Positions 1 through 6,040 of a stretch of DNA of 8,821 nucleotides are shown piece by piece. The stretch is from JAHDDW01 sp964648795. GTDB lineage: Bacteria; Actinomycetota; Acidimicrobiia; Acidimicrobiales; SZUA-35. The stretch spans positions 1 through 8,821 of the forward strand of contig CAZYMB010000026.1 in NCBI GenBank assembly GCA_964648795.1, given 5' to 3'. Below the pieces are notes generated by a model. It was not told the DNA's origin and searched no databases. It saw nothing but the letters and a program-made list of their open reading frames with translations. Every line of letters begins with the position of its first letter. The first letter of the stretch is position 1. A program made the position numbers and the translations under genes.

Positions 1-1968
1 TTTGTGCCAGAAGCGTGCATAAAGCAAGTGAAGTACTGCGTGTTCTACCCCTCCCACGTATAGATCAGTTCCACCTGTGACTGATTCTGCTGTTGGGCCC
101 ATCCAATATTTCTCGATCTCAGGGTCAACAAAGGCTTCTGTGTTTGTTGGGTCAAGATAGCGCATTTCATACCAGCAAGACCCAGCCCACTGCGGCATAA
201 CGTTAATCTCTCGACGGTAAGTCTGTAGCCCGTCGCCAATGTCTAGCTCTACTTCTACCCACTCAGTCGAACGTGCTAGTGGTGGTATAGGGTCAGTTAC
301 ATCGTCGTCTGGTTCCATTGCGGTTGGCTTAAAGTCATCTAGCTCTGGCAATAAGACTGGGAGCATGTCGTCTGGGACAGAATGCGGGTTGCCATCTACG
401 TCATAAAGGATTGGGAATGGTTCACCCCAGTAGCGTTGACGGCTAAAGAGCCAGTCACGGAGACGATAAGTAACTGCCGGGTTTCCGGCCGACTTTGCCT
501 CCAAATATTTGTTGACTAGTTCGTTAGCTGCACCAATAGATGAAACACTTTCGAGGTCGAACTCGTCGTTGGCAGAGTTGATATATGGAGCGTCCCCAAC
601 AAAAGCTACTGGCCAGTTGGCTGTGTCTGTGGACTCTTGGATGTCTTGTGACGCAAACCAGTCAGCTGGCGGCTTCTGAATTGCTTTGATTTCTAAGTCA
701 TACTTGCGGGCAAACTCGAAGTCTCTTTGGTCACCACACGGTACAGCCATGATGGCCCCAGTTCCATAGCCCATGAGTACATAGTCGGCTACCCAAATTG
801 GAACCTTGTCTCCATTAATAGGGTTAGTCGCATATGAGCCGGTGAACACACCTGTCTTTTCTTTAGTGTCGTCTGAACGGTCTTGGTCGGTCTTAACTGC
901 AGCTGCCGTCACATATTTTTCGACTTCAGCTTGTTGGGCATCAACCGTTAATTCGCCAACCATTGGGTGCTCGGGCGACACAACCATGAAGGTCACACCA
1001 AAGAGTGTGTCTTGCCGGGTGGTGAAGACCTCTAAATCTCCCTTTTCAGTTCCAAACGTTACGTTGGCCCCAACCGAGCGACCTATCCAGTTCTGTTGCA
1101 TTAACTTTATGGCTTCTGGCCAGTCGAGCTTTTCTAGGTCACCTAGTAGTCGGTCTGCATATGAGGTGATGCGCATCATCCACTGACGCATATTTCGTTT
1201 AAAGACCGGGTAGTTACCAATGTCGCTCTTGCCTTCGGCAGTAACTTCTTCGTTAGCAAGAATTGTCCCTAGACCCGGGCACCAGTTAACTGGCGAATCA
1301 GAAAGATATGCAAGGCGGTGAGAGTCAATTACCTGACGCTGCTCACTATCACTTAAGTCAGCGTAACTGCCGCCATCTTCTAGGCTTCGTTCACCAGATT
1401 CGTACTGGGCTACTAGTTCTGCGATCGGGCGAGCTTTGTCAGCATCAGTGTCATACCAGGCGTTAAAGATTTGATTAAAGATCCATTGAGTCCACTTGTA
1501 GAAATCTTCATCTGTTGTTGATACTCCACGACGGTTATCATGGCCCAAACCAAGTCGTCGCAGCTGGCGACGCATATTGGCCACATTATCCTCTGTGTTC
1601 TTGCGTGGATGTACTCCTGTAGCAATGGCGTGCTGCTCGGCTGGTAGCCCAAACGCATCGTAACCCATTGTGTGAAGAACGTTGTAGCCAGTCATACGGT
1701 GAAAGCGTGCGTAAACATCTGTAGCAATAAACCCGAGCGGATGTCCTACGTGTAAACCCTTACCCGACGGGTATGGAAACATGTCCAAAACATACAGCTT
1801 CGGCTTGGCGGCTAGAGCAGTATCAGCCAACTCTCCCACTGGGTTGGCAGCGTTGTAGGTGCCGTCTTGTTCCCATTGATCTTGCCAGCGCTGTTCAATA
1901 ACAGCTGCCAGATCAGGGCTATATCTGTGTTTTAGCTGATCTGATTGGTTGCCTGGCTGTTCTGTCAT
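1..1968 (-). CDS. leuS: Leucyl-tRNA synthetase, carboxyl end cut by the window
   Basis: Class I aminoacyl-tRNA synthetase that charges tRNA-Leu with leucine in the cytoplasm. The frame is open from an ATG at 1968 to base 1, giving 656 residues of a protein usually near 850-960. Reading the complement shows the nucleotide-binding signature FPYPSGKGLHVGHP at residues 64-77 with the HIGH-type HVGH at 73-76, then GYDAFGLPAEQHA (102-114). The editing (CP1) domain is intact: threonine-rich TTRQDTLFG at 316-324 and GYGTGAIMAVP at 400-410, followed by Asp413, which aligns with the editing aspartate of E. coli LeuRS. The segment ends in HLLYARFWHK, so the KMSKS loop, anticodon-binding and carboxyl domains lie beyond the edge. 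The central segment VNWCPGLGTILANEEV and the insert before it look actinobacterial. The gene starts 23 nt after the 457-residue gene, suggesting co-transcription. Identity is essentially certain. Confidence 0.97.
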   Translation of the reverse strand, partial: MTEQPGNQSDQLKHRYSPDLAAVIEQRWQDQWEQDGTYNAANPVGELADTALAAKPKLYVLDMFPYPSGKGLHVGHPLGFIATDVYARFHRMTGYNVLHTMGYDAFGLPAEQHAIATGVHPRKNTEDNVANMRRQLRRLGLGHDNRRGVSTTDEDFYKWTQWIFNQIFNAWYDTDADKARPIAELVAQYESGERSLEDGGSYADLSDSEQRQVIDSHRLAYLSDSPVNWCPGLGTILANEEVTAEGKSDIGNYPVFKRNMRQWMMRITSYADRLLGDLEKLDWPEAIKLMQQNWIGRSVGANVTFGTEKGDLEVFTTRQDTLFGVTFMVVSPEHPMVGELTVDAQQAEVEKYVTAAAVKTDQDRSDDTKEKTGVFTGSYATNPINGDKVPIWVADYVLMGYGTGAIMAVPCGDQRDFEFARKYDLEIKAIQKPPADWFASQDIQESTDTANWPVAFVGDAPYINSANDEFDLESVSSIGAANELVNKYLEAKSAGNPAVTYRLRDWLFSRQRYWGEPFPILYDVDGNPHSVPDDMLPVLLPELDDFKPTAMEPDDDVTDPIPPLARSTEWVEVELDIGDGLQTYRREINVMPQWAGSCWYEMRYLDPTNTEAFVDPEIEKYWMGPTAESVTGGTDLYVGGVEHAVLHLLYARFWHK

Positions 1969-1980
1969 CCGAACATCCTA
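1969..1980 (-). promoter_or_regulatory. Putative -10 element and/or ribosome binding site of leuS
   Basis: On the minus strand the hexamer TAGGAT (1980-1975) fits the TANNNT -10 pattern and is followed by exactly six bases, GTTCGG, before the leuS ATG. That spacing would put the transcription start at or next to the start codon, giving a leaderless leuS mRNA. The same stretch holds AGGA (1979-1976) seven bases before ATG, a modest Shine-Dalgarno sequence that would serve read-through transcripts from upstream. The sequence cannot decide between the two, and I see no good -35 element. Confidence 0.35.
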
Positions 1981-1991
1981 GCGAACTGAAG

Positions 1992-3365
1992 CTATCTACG
2001 GCGACCTCTGCGACGTGGATCCTTGGGGCCGCCGGGGTCTCTGGTGCGACTAGTCGCTCTCCCACCCATTCCAGGTAAAGGTATATTCACAGCATGTGAA
2101 TCCACTTGATTGGACATTTGAGTTTTTTGAGCAGCCGCTGACATCCAACTTCTTAGCAGTGTGCTCTCACCTTTATCTGTAGCTACATCTGAAGCAAACT
2201 GTTTGAAGTCATCACCCAGCAAGCTTTCTAAATCACTGAACAACCGCGTCCGCTGAGGTTGATTTTTGTTATGTGCAGCCGAACGGAGAGCTGCCATGAT
2301 TTCACCTTCGGCCCGACTCAACGCTTCCACCGGAGCAGAAATATACGGTACGATTCTCGCGAAGTCCCTAACATCTATTGCCTCGACATAGTACCGGTTC
2401 GTCAAAATTACAGAAGCTACTGTCTTAGCCGATTCAGGCAATTGGTTCACCAAGTTTTTTAGACGTGAGCCTGTCTGAACTAGAATATCTTGGAGCTGCG
2501 CAAGCGTGTTAAGCGTTTCCGGCTCTAACGAGCTGTGTTTGTGTCGATTCGCCACTTGGAGAGCAAATCGAATACGCAGGCTGGCAGTATCAAGATTGAC
2601 CGGAGTGAACATAGTTGCATCATTTAGAGCCTTGTTCACAACTTCAGCGGATACTTCAGAAGAAGGTAGTCGAGCAAGCAGATAAAGTCGCAGATCTAAA
2701 GGAGTGTTGTCCATATCGCGTTGACGAAGCCATGTGACTGTAAGGTTTCCACTACGAGGCAGGTTGTCTAGCAACTCCCACTTTTCTTTTACTTGCCCTA
2801 TATCGGGCGACTCCACTAGGAGTTCCAACGCGACCAGCACATCAGCAACAAAATCTCTATCAGACTTACTGTCGAACGCCTGATCAATTGAGGTGAAGTG
2901 ACCATCTAGTGCCTCGCCGGTCTCTCTTTCCAAAATCCTGGTTGCCAAAAGGGAGGTAGCGACTTGGAATCGATCGCCCGACCTCATTTGCATCTTGTAG
3001 AATTCCAGCAGTTCGTCATTGACTTGCATACTCTGAAATTTCCAAAGGGTAGAATACGATACCGGTACTACAACGAGCTGCTGGAACAACTTAAGCGTTT
3101 TCTCACTCGTATTTCCCACGGTGGCTTTAGATCCAGCTCTCGGCACACGGTACTGTCCACCACCGCTCTGAATTCGATTGTGCATGATAGTCAGAGCAAG
3201 GTCGATTTTACCATTGAGCGCCAACACTTCGACCGCACGAACTAGACGACTAGTAGAAGCTTTAGCTGGATTGTCGAATTGAACCTTTACAGTTTGCAAG
3301 TCCGTTTCGGCACGCCGGAGCTGCGCATTCTTAGATTGAGAGTCATGTGTCGCCATAGGTTCCAC
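1992..3365 (-). CDS. Unrecognised helical protein, 457 aa, paralogue of the preceding gene product, with Arg-rich tail
   Basis: I do not recognise a family. The protein looks soluble: no signal peptide, no membrane segment, mostly helix-forming residues, and no cysteine. It aligns with the 499-residue neighbour at PVSY...ELLEFYKMQ (101-126), ALELLVESPD (179-188), LPRSGNL (202-208), LRQRD (213-217) and a leucine-rich stretch to residue 256, so the two are probably products of an old tandem duplication. Residues 436-457 form a Gly/Pro/Arg tail with nine arginines, ending RRRGRRR; such tails often bind nucleic acid or ribosomes, but that is inference. The listed start is GTG at 3365, preceded by AGGCGG at a spacing of 8; the ATG at 3356 (residue 4), preceded by GGTGG at a spacing of 5, is equally plausible. 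It lies between its paralogue and leuS in one direction. That it is a real gene is well supported; its function is unknown. Confidence 0.85.
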   Translation of the reverse strand: MEPMATHDSQSKNAQLRRAETDLQTVKVQFDNPAKASTSRLVRAVEVLALNGKIDLALTIMHNRIQSGGGQYRVPRAGSKATVGNTSEKTLKLFQQLVVVPVSYSTLWKFQSMQVNDELLEFYKMQMRSGDRFQVATSLLATRILERETGEALDGHFTSIDQAFDSKSDRDFVADVLVALELLVESPDIGQVKEKWELLDNLPRSGNLTVTWLRQRDMDNTPLDLRLYLLARLPSSEVSAEVVNKALNDATMFTPVNLDTASLRIRFALQVANRHKHSSLEPETLNTLAQLQDILVQTGSRLKNLVNQLPESAKTVASVILTNRYYVEAIDVRDFARIVPYISAPVEALSRAEGEIMAALRSAAHNKNQPQRTRLFSDLESLLGDDFKQFASDVATDKGESTLLRSWMSAAAQKTQMSNQVDSHAVNIPLPGMGGRATSRTRDPGGPKDPRRRGRRR

Positions 3366-3391
3366 CGTTATTGCCGCCTGCCTTAAGTTTA
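3357..3391 (-). promoter_or_regulatory. Translation start region and possible -10 element of the 457-aa gene
   Basis: Two overlapping start signals are visible. AGGCGG (3379-3374) stands eight bases before GTG 3365, and GGTGG (3366-3362) stands five bases before ATG 3356. Upstream, TAAACT (3391-3386) fits TANNNT and would give a leader of roughly 15-25 nt. No convincing -35 hexamer is present, so the promoter is weakly supported, whereas one of the two ribosome sites is very likely used. Confidence 0.3.
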
Positions 3392-3403
3392 CCTTATACC
3401 TGA

Positions 3404-3417
3404 GCCCTACTTAGGGC
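3404..3417. promoter_or_regulatory. 14-bp inverted repeat between the two paralogous genes
   Basis: GCCCTA and its exact complement TAGGGC are separated by two bases (CT), nine bases past the stop codon of the 499-residue gene and upstream of the possible -10 of the 457-residue gene. There is no T-run after it on either strand, and the two-base gap would make a strained RNA loop. A DNA-binding dyad therefore seems at least as likely as a terminator. Confidence 0.35.
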
Positions 3418-3425
3418 AGGGTTGA

Positions 3426-4925
3426 CTACCTTCTTATCGATTTCGTAGTTCTGTCCGGTCTTGCTAAGCCAAGCTTGCTAAACAGGTCATCGCCACTACT
3501 ACTCAGGATATCGACAACAGTATCAACGCTCATCTTCTCGGTCTTTCCTGCTTCAGATTCTTGCTCAAGTGACGATCGAAACTCCACGCCATTTTTTGTC
3601 AAAGCCGAAATGAGTGTCGCTTCTAGCTGAGGGGGACTACCCCAGATAAAGCTCATATTCTTGTGTCCAAACCTGTATGCCTTGGGGTTCTCCGCTGAGG
3701 CAAATTCCGGGATGAGAAACTGATAAACAAGTGCTGCCTTAGCAACATCATCTAGGTTCCTTGACTTAGATACAGTCAATAGCGCACCCTTGTAAACCTT
3801 TGCGAGACCAGCCGGATCTAGTTCACCTAGCACCGCAGGAATGAACAGTGACGTATCCCCCGCTTTTGGTTTGCGTTTCGATCGAGGCGCTAACTGTTTG
3901 GTCTCTCGACCCATTGCCATAGCACCACTGACTTGACTGGCAGTTAACTCGCCAGCCATTAACCGATGGTTCAGAATCTTACCAACCTGTATTTCGGTTG
4001 AATCTAGTACTGCCAGTAGCCTTGCTATCTCTTTCGCCGAGTCAACAAATAGTAACTCACCAAGGAGACTCCACTTATTGAAAAGGTCATCTGGAATATA
4101 ACTTCTGGCTCGACCGGCCAAAGCGGCCGAATTACTTATAAGTGAAACAAAATCTTCTCGAGTGACTGTGTCAAAGGTAAGAGCCGCTGTGAGGGTGCAT
4201 TCAATAATGGAATCACCAACCAACTCAACCGGCGTTCTCCGCAATAGTTCGAGACGGTCAACAAGATCATCTACCAACAGGTCTCTATATGACAAATAGA
4301 CACCACCTAACGAACCTCCACTAGGCATATGCCGCAGGCGCTCAAAAGCTCTAGTCACAGTTGCAACATCAGGCTCGTCACGAACCTGTTCGAGCGCCTC
4401 CATCATTGCCTTTAGATTCTCTTGATCTGCAACACTGTTGATCTCGGCATCACTCAGCTCTGACCAGACAGGTACTTTGCCATCTATGAGTTGTAATGAG
4501 ATAAACCCAGTCATTGCCTTGGCAGCTCCTCGCTTCCGAGATGCCTGAATATGTGCAGCCGTTGTCAGGCCGGCTAGATCCTCTTCTAAGATCCGTCCGC
4601 CTAGCTTTCTCTGTCCTTCATAGAACTCTCTTAGATTCTTTGACGCTCTAGGTGACAGGCGTTCATATCTAACCGGTTGAATCAGCGACGAACGACACTG
4701 GGCCGCAACGGCAGCTCGAGCCTCAGCACTCATCGGCAGTCGACCTTTGACATGACCTATTCGAGACCCATCGATGGCACGCTCCTCTAAGATCCCCACC
4801 ACTTCTGTGACATACCCTCGGAGGGCAAGGCGCTCGGCTATTGCTCTGATCTTATGTGGTGCAGCTGTATTACGCAGAACTGCTAAATCAGCTTGCTGAG
4901 AAAATGTAAGGTTTGCCGCCATCAT
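3426..4925 (-). CDS. Unrecognised helical protein, 499 aa, paralogue of the following gene product
   Basis: No known family recognised. The predicted product is soluble, with no signal peptide or membrane segment, and appears mostly helical. Resemblance to the 457-residue neighbour runs from the amino end (RAIAERLALRG at 27-37 against RAVEVLALNG), through PVRY...NLREFYEGQ (84-105), to an ungapped block at 175-254 holding ALE, a PD pair (185-186), P201, SL (205-206), YRD (213-215) and F251. A later segment, KILNHR (316-321), resembles VILTNR in the partner. Residues 345-358 are rich in Lys/Arg and may be a flexible linker before a carboxyl region (about 360-499) with no clear counterpart in the partner. 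Two adjacent ATG codons (4925 and 4922) can start it; AGGCGG lies three bases before the first and six before the second, so the second is slightly favoured. The gap from the riboflavin synthase stop to this start is 42 nt. Confidence 0.87.
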   Translation of the reverse strand: MMAANLTFSQQADLAVLRNTAAPHKIRAIAERLALRGYVTEVVGILEERAIDGSRIGHVKGRLPMSAEARAAVAAQCRSSLIQPVRYERLSPRASKNLREFYEGQRKLGGRILEEDLAGLTTAAHIQASRKRGAAKAMTGFISLQLIDGKVPVWSELSDAEINSVADQENLKAMMEALEQVRDEPDVATVTRAFERLRHMPSGGSLGGVYLSYRDLLVDDLVDRLELLRRTPVELVGDSIIECTLTAALTFDTVTREDFVSLISNSAALAGRARSYIPDDLFNKWSLLGELLFVDSAKEIARLLAVLDSTEIQVGKILNHRLMAGELTASQVSGAMAMGRETKQLAPRSKRKPKAGDTSLFIPAVLGELDPAGLAKVYKGALLTVSKSRNLDDVAKAALVYQFLIPEFASAENPKAYRFGHKNMSFIWGSPPQLEATLISALTKNGVEFRSSLEQESEAGKTEKMSVDTVVDILSSSGDDLFSKLGLARPDRTTKSIRR

Positions 4926-4957
4926 GTCCCGCCTAATTAGCCACCTATTACATTGTA
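4926..4957 (-). promoter_or_regulatory. Putative -10 element and ribosome binding site of the 499-aa gene
   Basis: TACAAT (4957-4952) is a good -10 hexamer on the minus strand. A start site about seven bases further would give a leader of some 20 nt carrying AGGCGG (4934-4929) just before the paired ATG codons. The -35 region is poor. A 15-bp palindrome lies directly upstream and touches the first base of the hexamer, so the promoter may be controlled. Confidence 0.4.
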
Positions 4958-4970
4958 GCGTCAGACGCTA
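4956..4970. promoter_or_regulatory. Perfect 15-bp palindrome at the end of the riboflavin synthase gene
   Basis: TAGCGTC and GACGCTA flank a single A, forming a perfect dyad with odd centre. It includes the ribC stop codon (4970-4968) and occupies the expected spacer of the promoter of the 499-residue gene. With a one-base gap, an RNA hairpin would have to open to five or six base pairs, and no T-run follows. A repressor or activator site is therefore a reasonable alternative to a terminator. Neither is proven. Confidence 0.4.
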
Positions 4971-5453
4971 TTTCATCGACCCGACATCTTGCCCACCCTG
5001 GCGGCGGCCAGAACCTGCTCTTTCAACCATTTCTTGCGGGTGAAACATCATTCTCAAGGCATTTTTAGCGTGCTCGCGACAGCGGTGTTCGCAAATACCT
5101 TCAAGCTTTTCGGTATCGATAGATCGGTCATCGTTCAGGGCTTCTGTCATATGTACAAAGATTTCAAGAATTGTCGTACCGGTAAGGGCTTGCACCATCT
5201 GTAAACCAAAACTGGCGTCATGAGAGCATGCTTCGTCGATGTCTTCTGGTCCAGGCATCCCGGCGCAAAGAATCATCTCTGCCCCATCATCGCTGGCTCG
5301 TCTAGCTGGCGCTGCGAGGTCTTTGAAACCTGGAACGGTTACTCTTGAAATTTCTAACTCTGCTGCGTGCTCTGAGTTTTCTAACTCGTCGATCATGTAG
5401 CCGGCCATATCGAATGTTGCGAAGGTGGTGTCTATTACGGTGATCTTTTTCAT
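4968..5453 (-). CDS. ribC: Archaeal-type riboflavin synthase (lumazine-synthase-like family)
   Basis: Predicted to convert two molecules of 6,7-dimethyl-8-ribityllumazine into riboflavin plus 5-amino-6-ribitylaminouracil, the last step of riboflavin synthesis, in the cytoplasm. At 161 residues it has the size of the archaeal enzyme, a homopentamer related to lumazine synthase, not of the two-lobed bacterial enzyme of about 200 residues. Matching family landmarks as I recall them: VIDTTFA (6-12), DMA (15-17), TVPGFKDL (39-46), GMPGPEDID (65-73), CSHDASFGL (76-84), LEIFVH (96-101), EHAKN (127-131) and the carboxyl AGSGRRQGGQDVG (146-158). The ATG at 5453 places DTTFA where the family has it. 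A possible -10 (TAGAAT) lies nine bases upstream. The gene is divergent from the VOC gene and leads the minus-strand block. No other rib gene and no FMN riboswitch is visible nearby. Family assignment is strong; activity is inferred. Confidence 0.9.
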   Translation of the reverse strand: MKKITVIDTTFATFDMAGYMIDELENSEHAAELEISRVTVPGFKDLAAPARRASDDGAEMILCAGMPGPEDIDEACSHDASFGLQMVQALTGTTILEIFVHMTEALNDDRSIDTEKLEGICEHRCREHAKNALRMMFHPQEMVERAGSGRRQGGQDVGSMK

Positions 5454-5462
5454 GCGTTCATC

Positions 5463-5468
5463 ATTCTA
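5463..5468 (-). promoter_or_regulatory. Putative -10 element of ribC
   Basis: TAGAAT on the minus strand matches TANNNT, with nine bases (GATGAACGC) before the ribC ATG, giving a leaderless or nearly leaderless transcript. No Shine-Dalgarno sequence is visible, which agrees with that. The hexamer lies in the short divergent region shared with the VOC gene, in an imperfect dyad (ATTC...GAAT at 5463-5479) around GGGCCC. The -35 match is weak. Confidence 0.35.
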
Positions 5469-5509
5469 GGGCCCGGAATAGCAGAACAGTCCTATCGGTT
5501 TTGTCTTGT

Positions 5510-5986
5510 ATGGCAGTTTTAGGTATGCGACATGCAGTGTTATGGGTTACTAACCCAGAGGCCTCAGCACTGTTCTATTCAGAGGTTCTGGGCCTTGAGC
5601 AAAGGGCAAAGACTGGGGCAGCCATATTTCTATCGTCCCCAAGTTCGGAGACGGATCACGACCTCGGATTATTTCCAGCTTCTTCGCCTAACCCAAGTGG
5701 CCGTAGCGCCGGGCTGTACCACCTGGCCTGGGAAGTAGCGACTTTGGCTGATCTTGTTACTACTAGAGAAGCCATGATCCGAACCGGCAGCCACACTGGT
5801 GAGAGCGACCACGGAGCATCAAAGAGCATCTACGGCAAAGACCCTGACGGCATTGAGTTTGAGGTTATGTGGGAAGTTCCCCTCGAACTACTCGAAGACA
5901 CCCAGATTAAGACTGCAGTATTGGATCTGAATGCTGATATTGCCAAATTCGGTAGTGACACACCGGGGCGTGGAGCCACTACTTAG
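5510..5986 (+). CDS. VOC-superfamily protein (glyoxalase / extradiol dioxygenase fold)
   Basis: A 158-residue member of the vicinal oxygen chelate superfamily, whose members use a divalent metal to act on vicinal-oxygen substrates. The substrate here cannot be told. From the ATG at 5510, two beta-alpha-beta-beta-beta modules are recognisable: RHAVLWV...FYSEVLGL (7-29) opens the first, GLYHLAWEV (68-76) opens the second, and GKDPDGIEFEVMW (109-121) closes it. The probable metal ligands are His8, His71 and Glu118, the His/His/Glu set of extradiol dioxygenase-like members. The carboxyl tail (about 122-158) extends past the fold. A TTG at 5501 and an ATG at 5525 are alternative starts; I chose 5510 because it leaves a usual-length amino end, but none has a clear ribosome site. 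The gene is divergent from ribC with only 56 nt between starts, and is followed by a stem-loop over its stop. Fold confident, function open. Confidence 0.85.
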   Translation: MAVLGMRHAVLWVTNPEASALFYSEVLGLEQRAKTGAAIFLSSPSSETDHDLGLFPASSPNPSGRSAGLYHLAWEVATLADLVTTREAMIRTGSHTGESDHGASKSIYGKDPDGIEFEVMWEVPLELLEDTQIKTAVLDLNADIAKFGSDTPGRGATT

Positions 5987-6004
5987 GAGAGCTTTAGTGG
6001 CTCC
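5972..6004 (+). terminator. Stem-loop over the VOC stop codon, probable terminator
   Basis: GGAGCCACTA (5972-5981) and its exact complement TAGTGGCTCC (5995-6004) form a 10-bp GC-rich stem with a 13-base loop containing the TAG stop codon at 5984-5986. It separates the VOC gene from murJ, which has its own promoter-like hexamer just downstream. No run of T follows, so if it ends transcription it does so as a U-tract-poor hairpin, or it protects the 3' end. The inverted repeat is certain; its role is inferred. Confidence 0.55.
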
Positions 6005-6027
6005 CGATTGATTTAGCTAGCTTGGCT

Positions 6028-6033
6028 TATACT
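6028..6033 (+). promoter_or_regulatory. -10 element of murJ, leaderless layout
   Basis: TATACT is close to the TATAAT consensus and is followed by seven bases (CGTTCAC) before the murJ GTG, so transcription would begin at or very near the start codon. There is no Shine-Dalgarno sequence. The spacer upstream holds the 8-bp palindrome AGCTAGCT (6015-6022). The -35 region (around 6005-6010, CGATTG) matches consensus poorly. Confidence 0.5.
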
Positions 6034-6040
6034 CGTTCAC

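Noticed and set aside
806..1186. Plus-strand 126-codon frame opposite leuS, and other shorter frames opposite or inside the main genes (for example 2964-3245, 7297-7641, 8067-8387).
   Set aside because: Each lies fully inside a well-supported gene, has no recognisable domain and no ribosome site, and its composition is as expected for a shadow frame.
5450..5464. Four-codon reading frame (MMNA) whose TGA overlaps the ribC ATG; a similar three-codon frame overlaps the leuS start at 1965-1976.
   Set aside because: Such short frames arise easily by chance from ATG next to TANNNT hexamers. Neither has a ribosome site, and if the messages are leaderless they are not transcribed.
5454..5509. Possible FMN riboswitch upstream of the riboflavin synthase gene.
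   Set aside because: The region is far too short, and no conserved FMN-element sequence is visible.
6015..6022. Palindrome AGCTAGCT in the murJ promoter spacer as an operator.
   Set aside because: Eight-base palindromes are common by chance; it is noted with the promoter but not claimed as a site.
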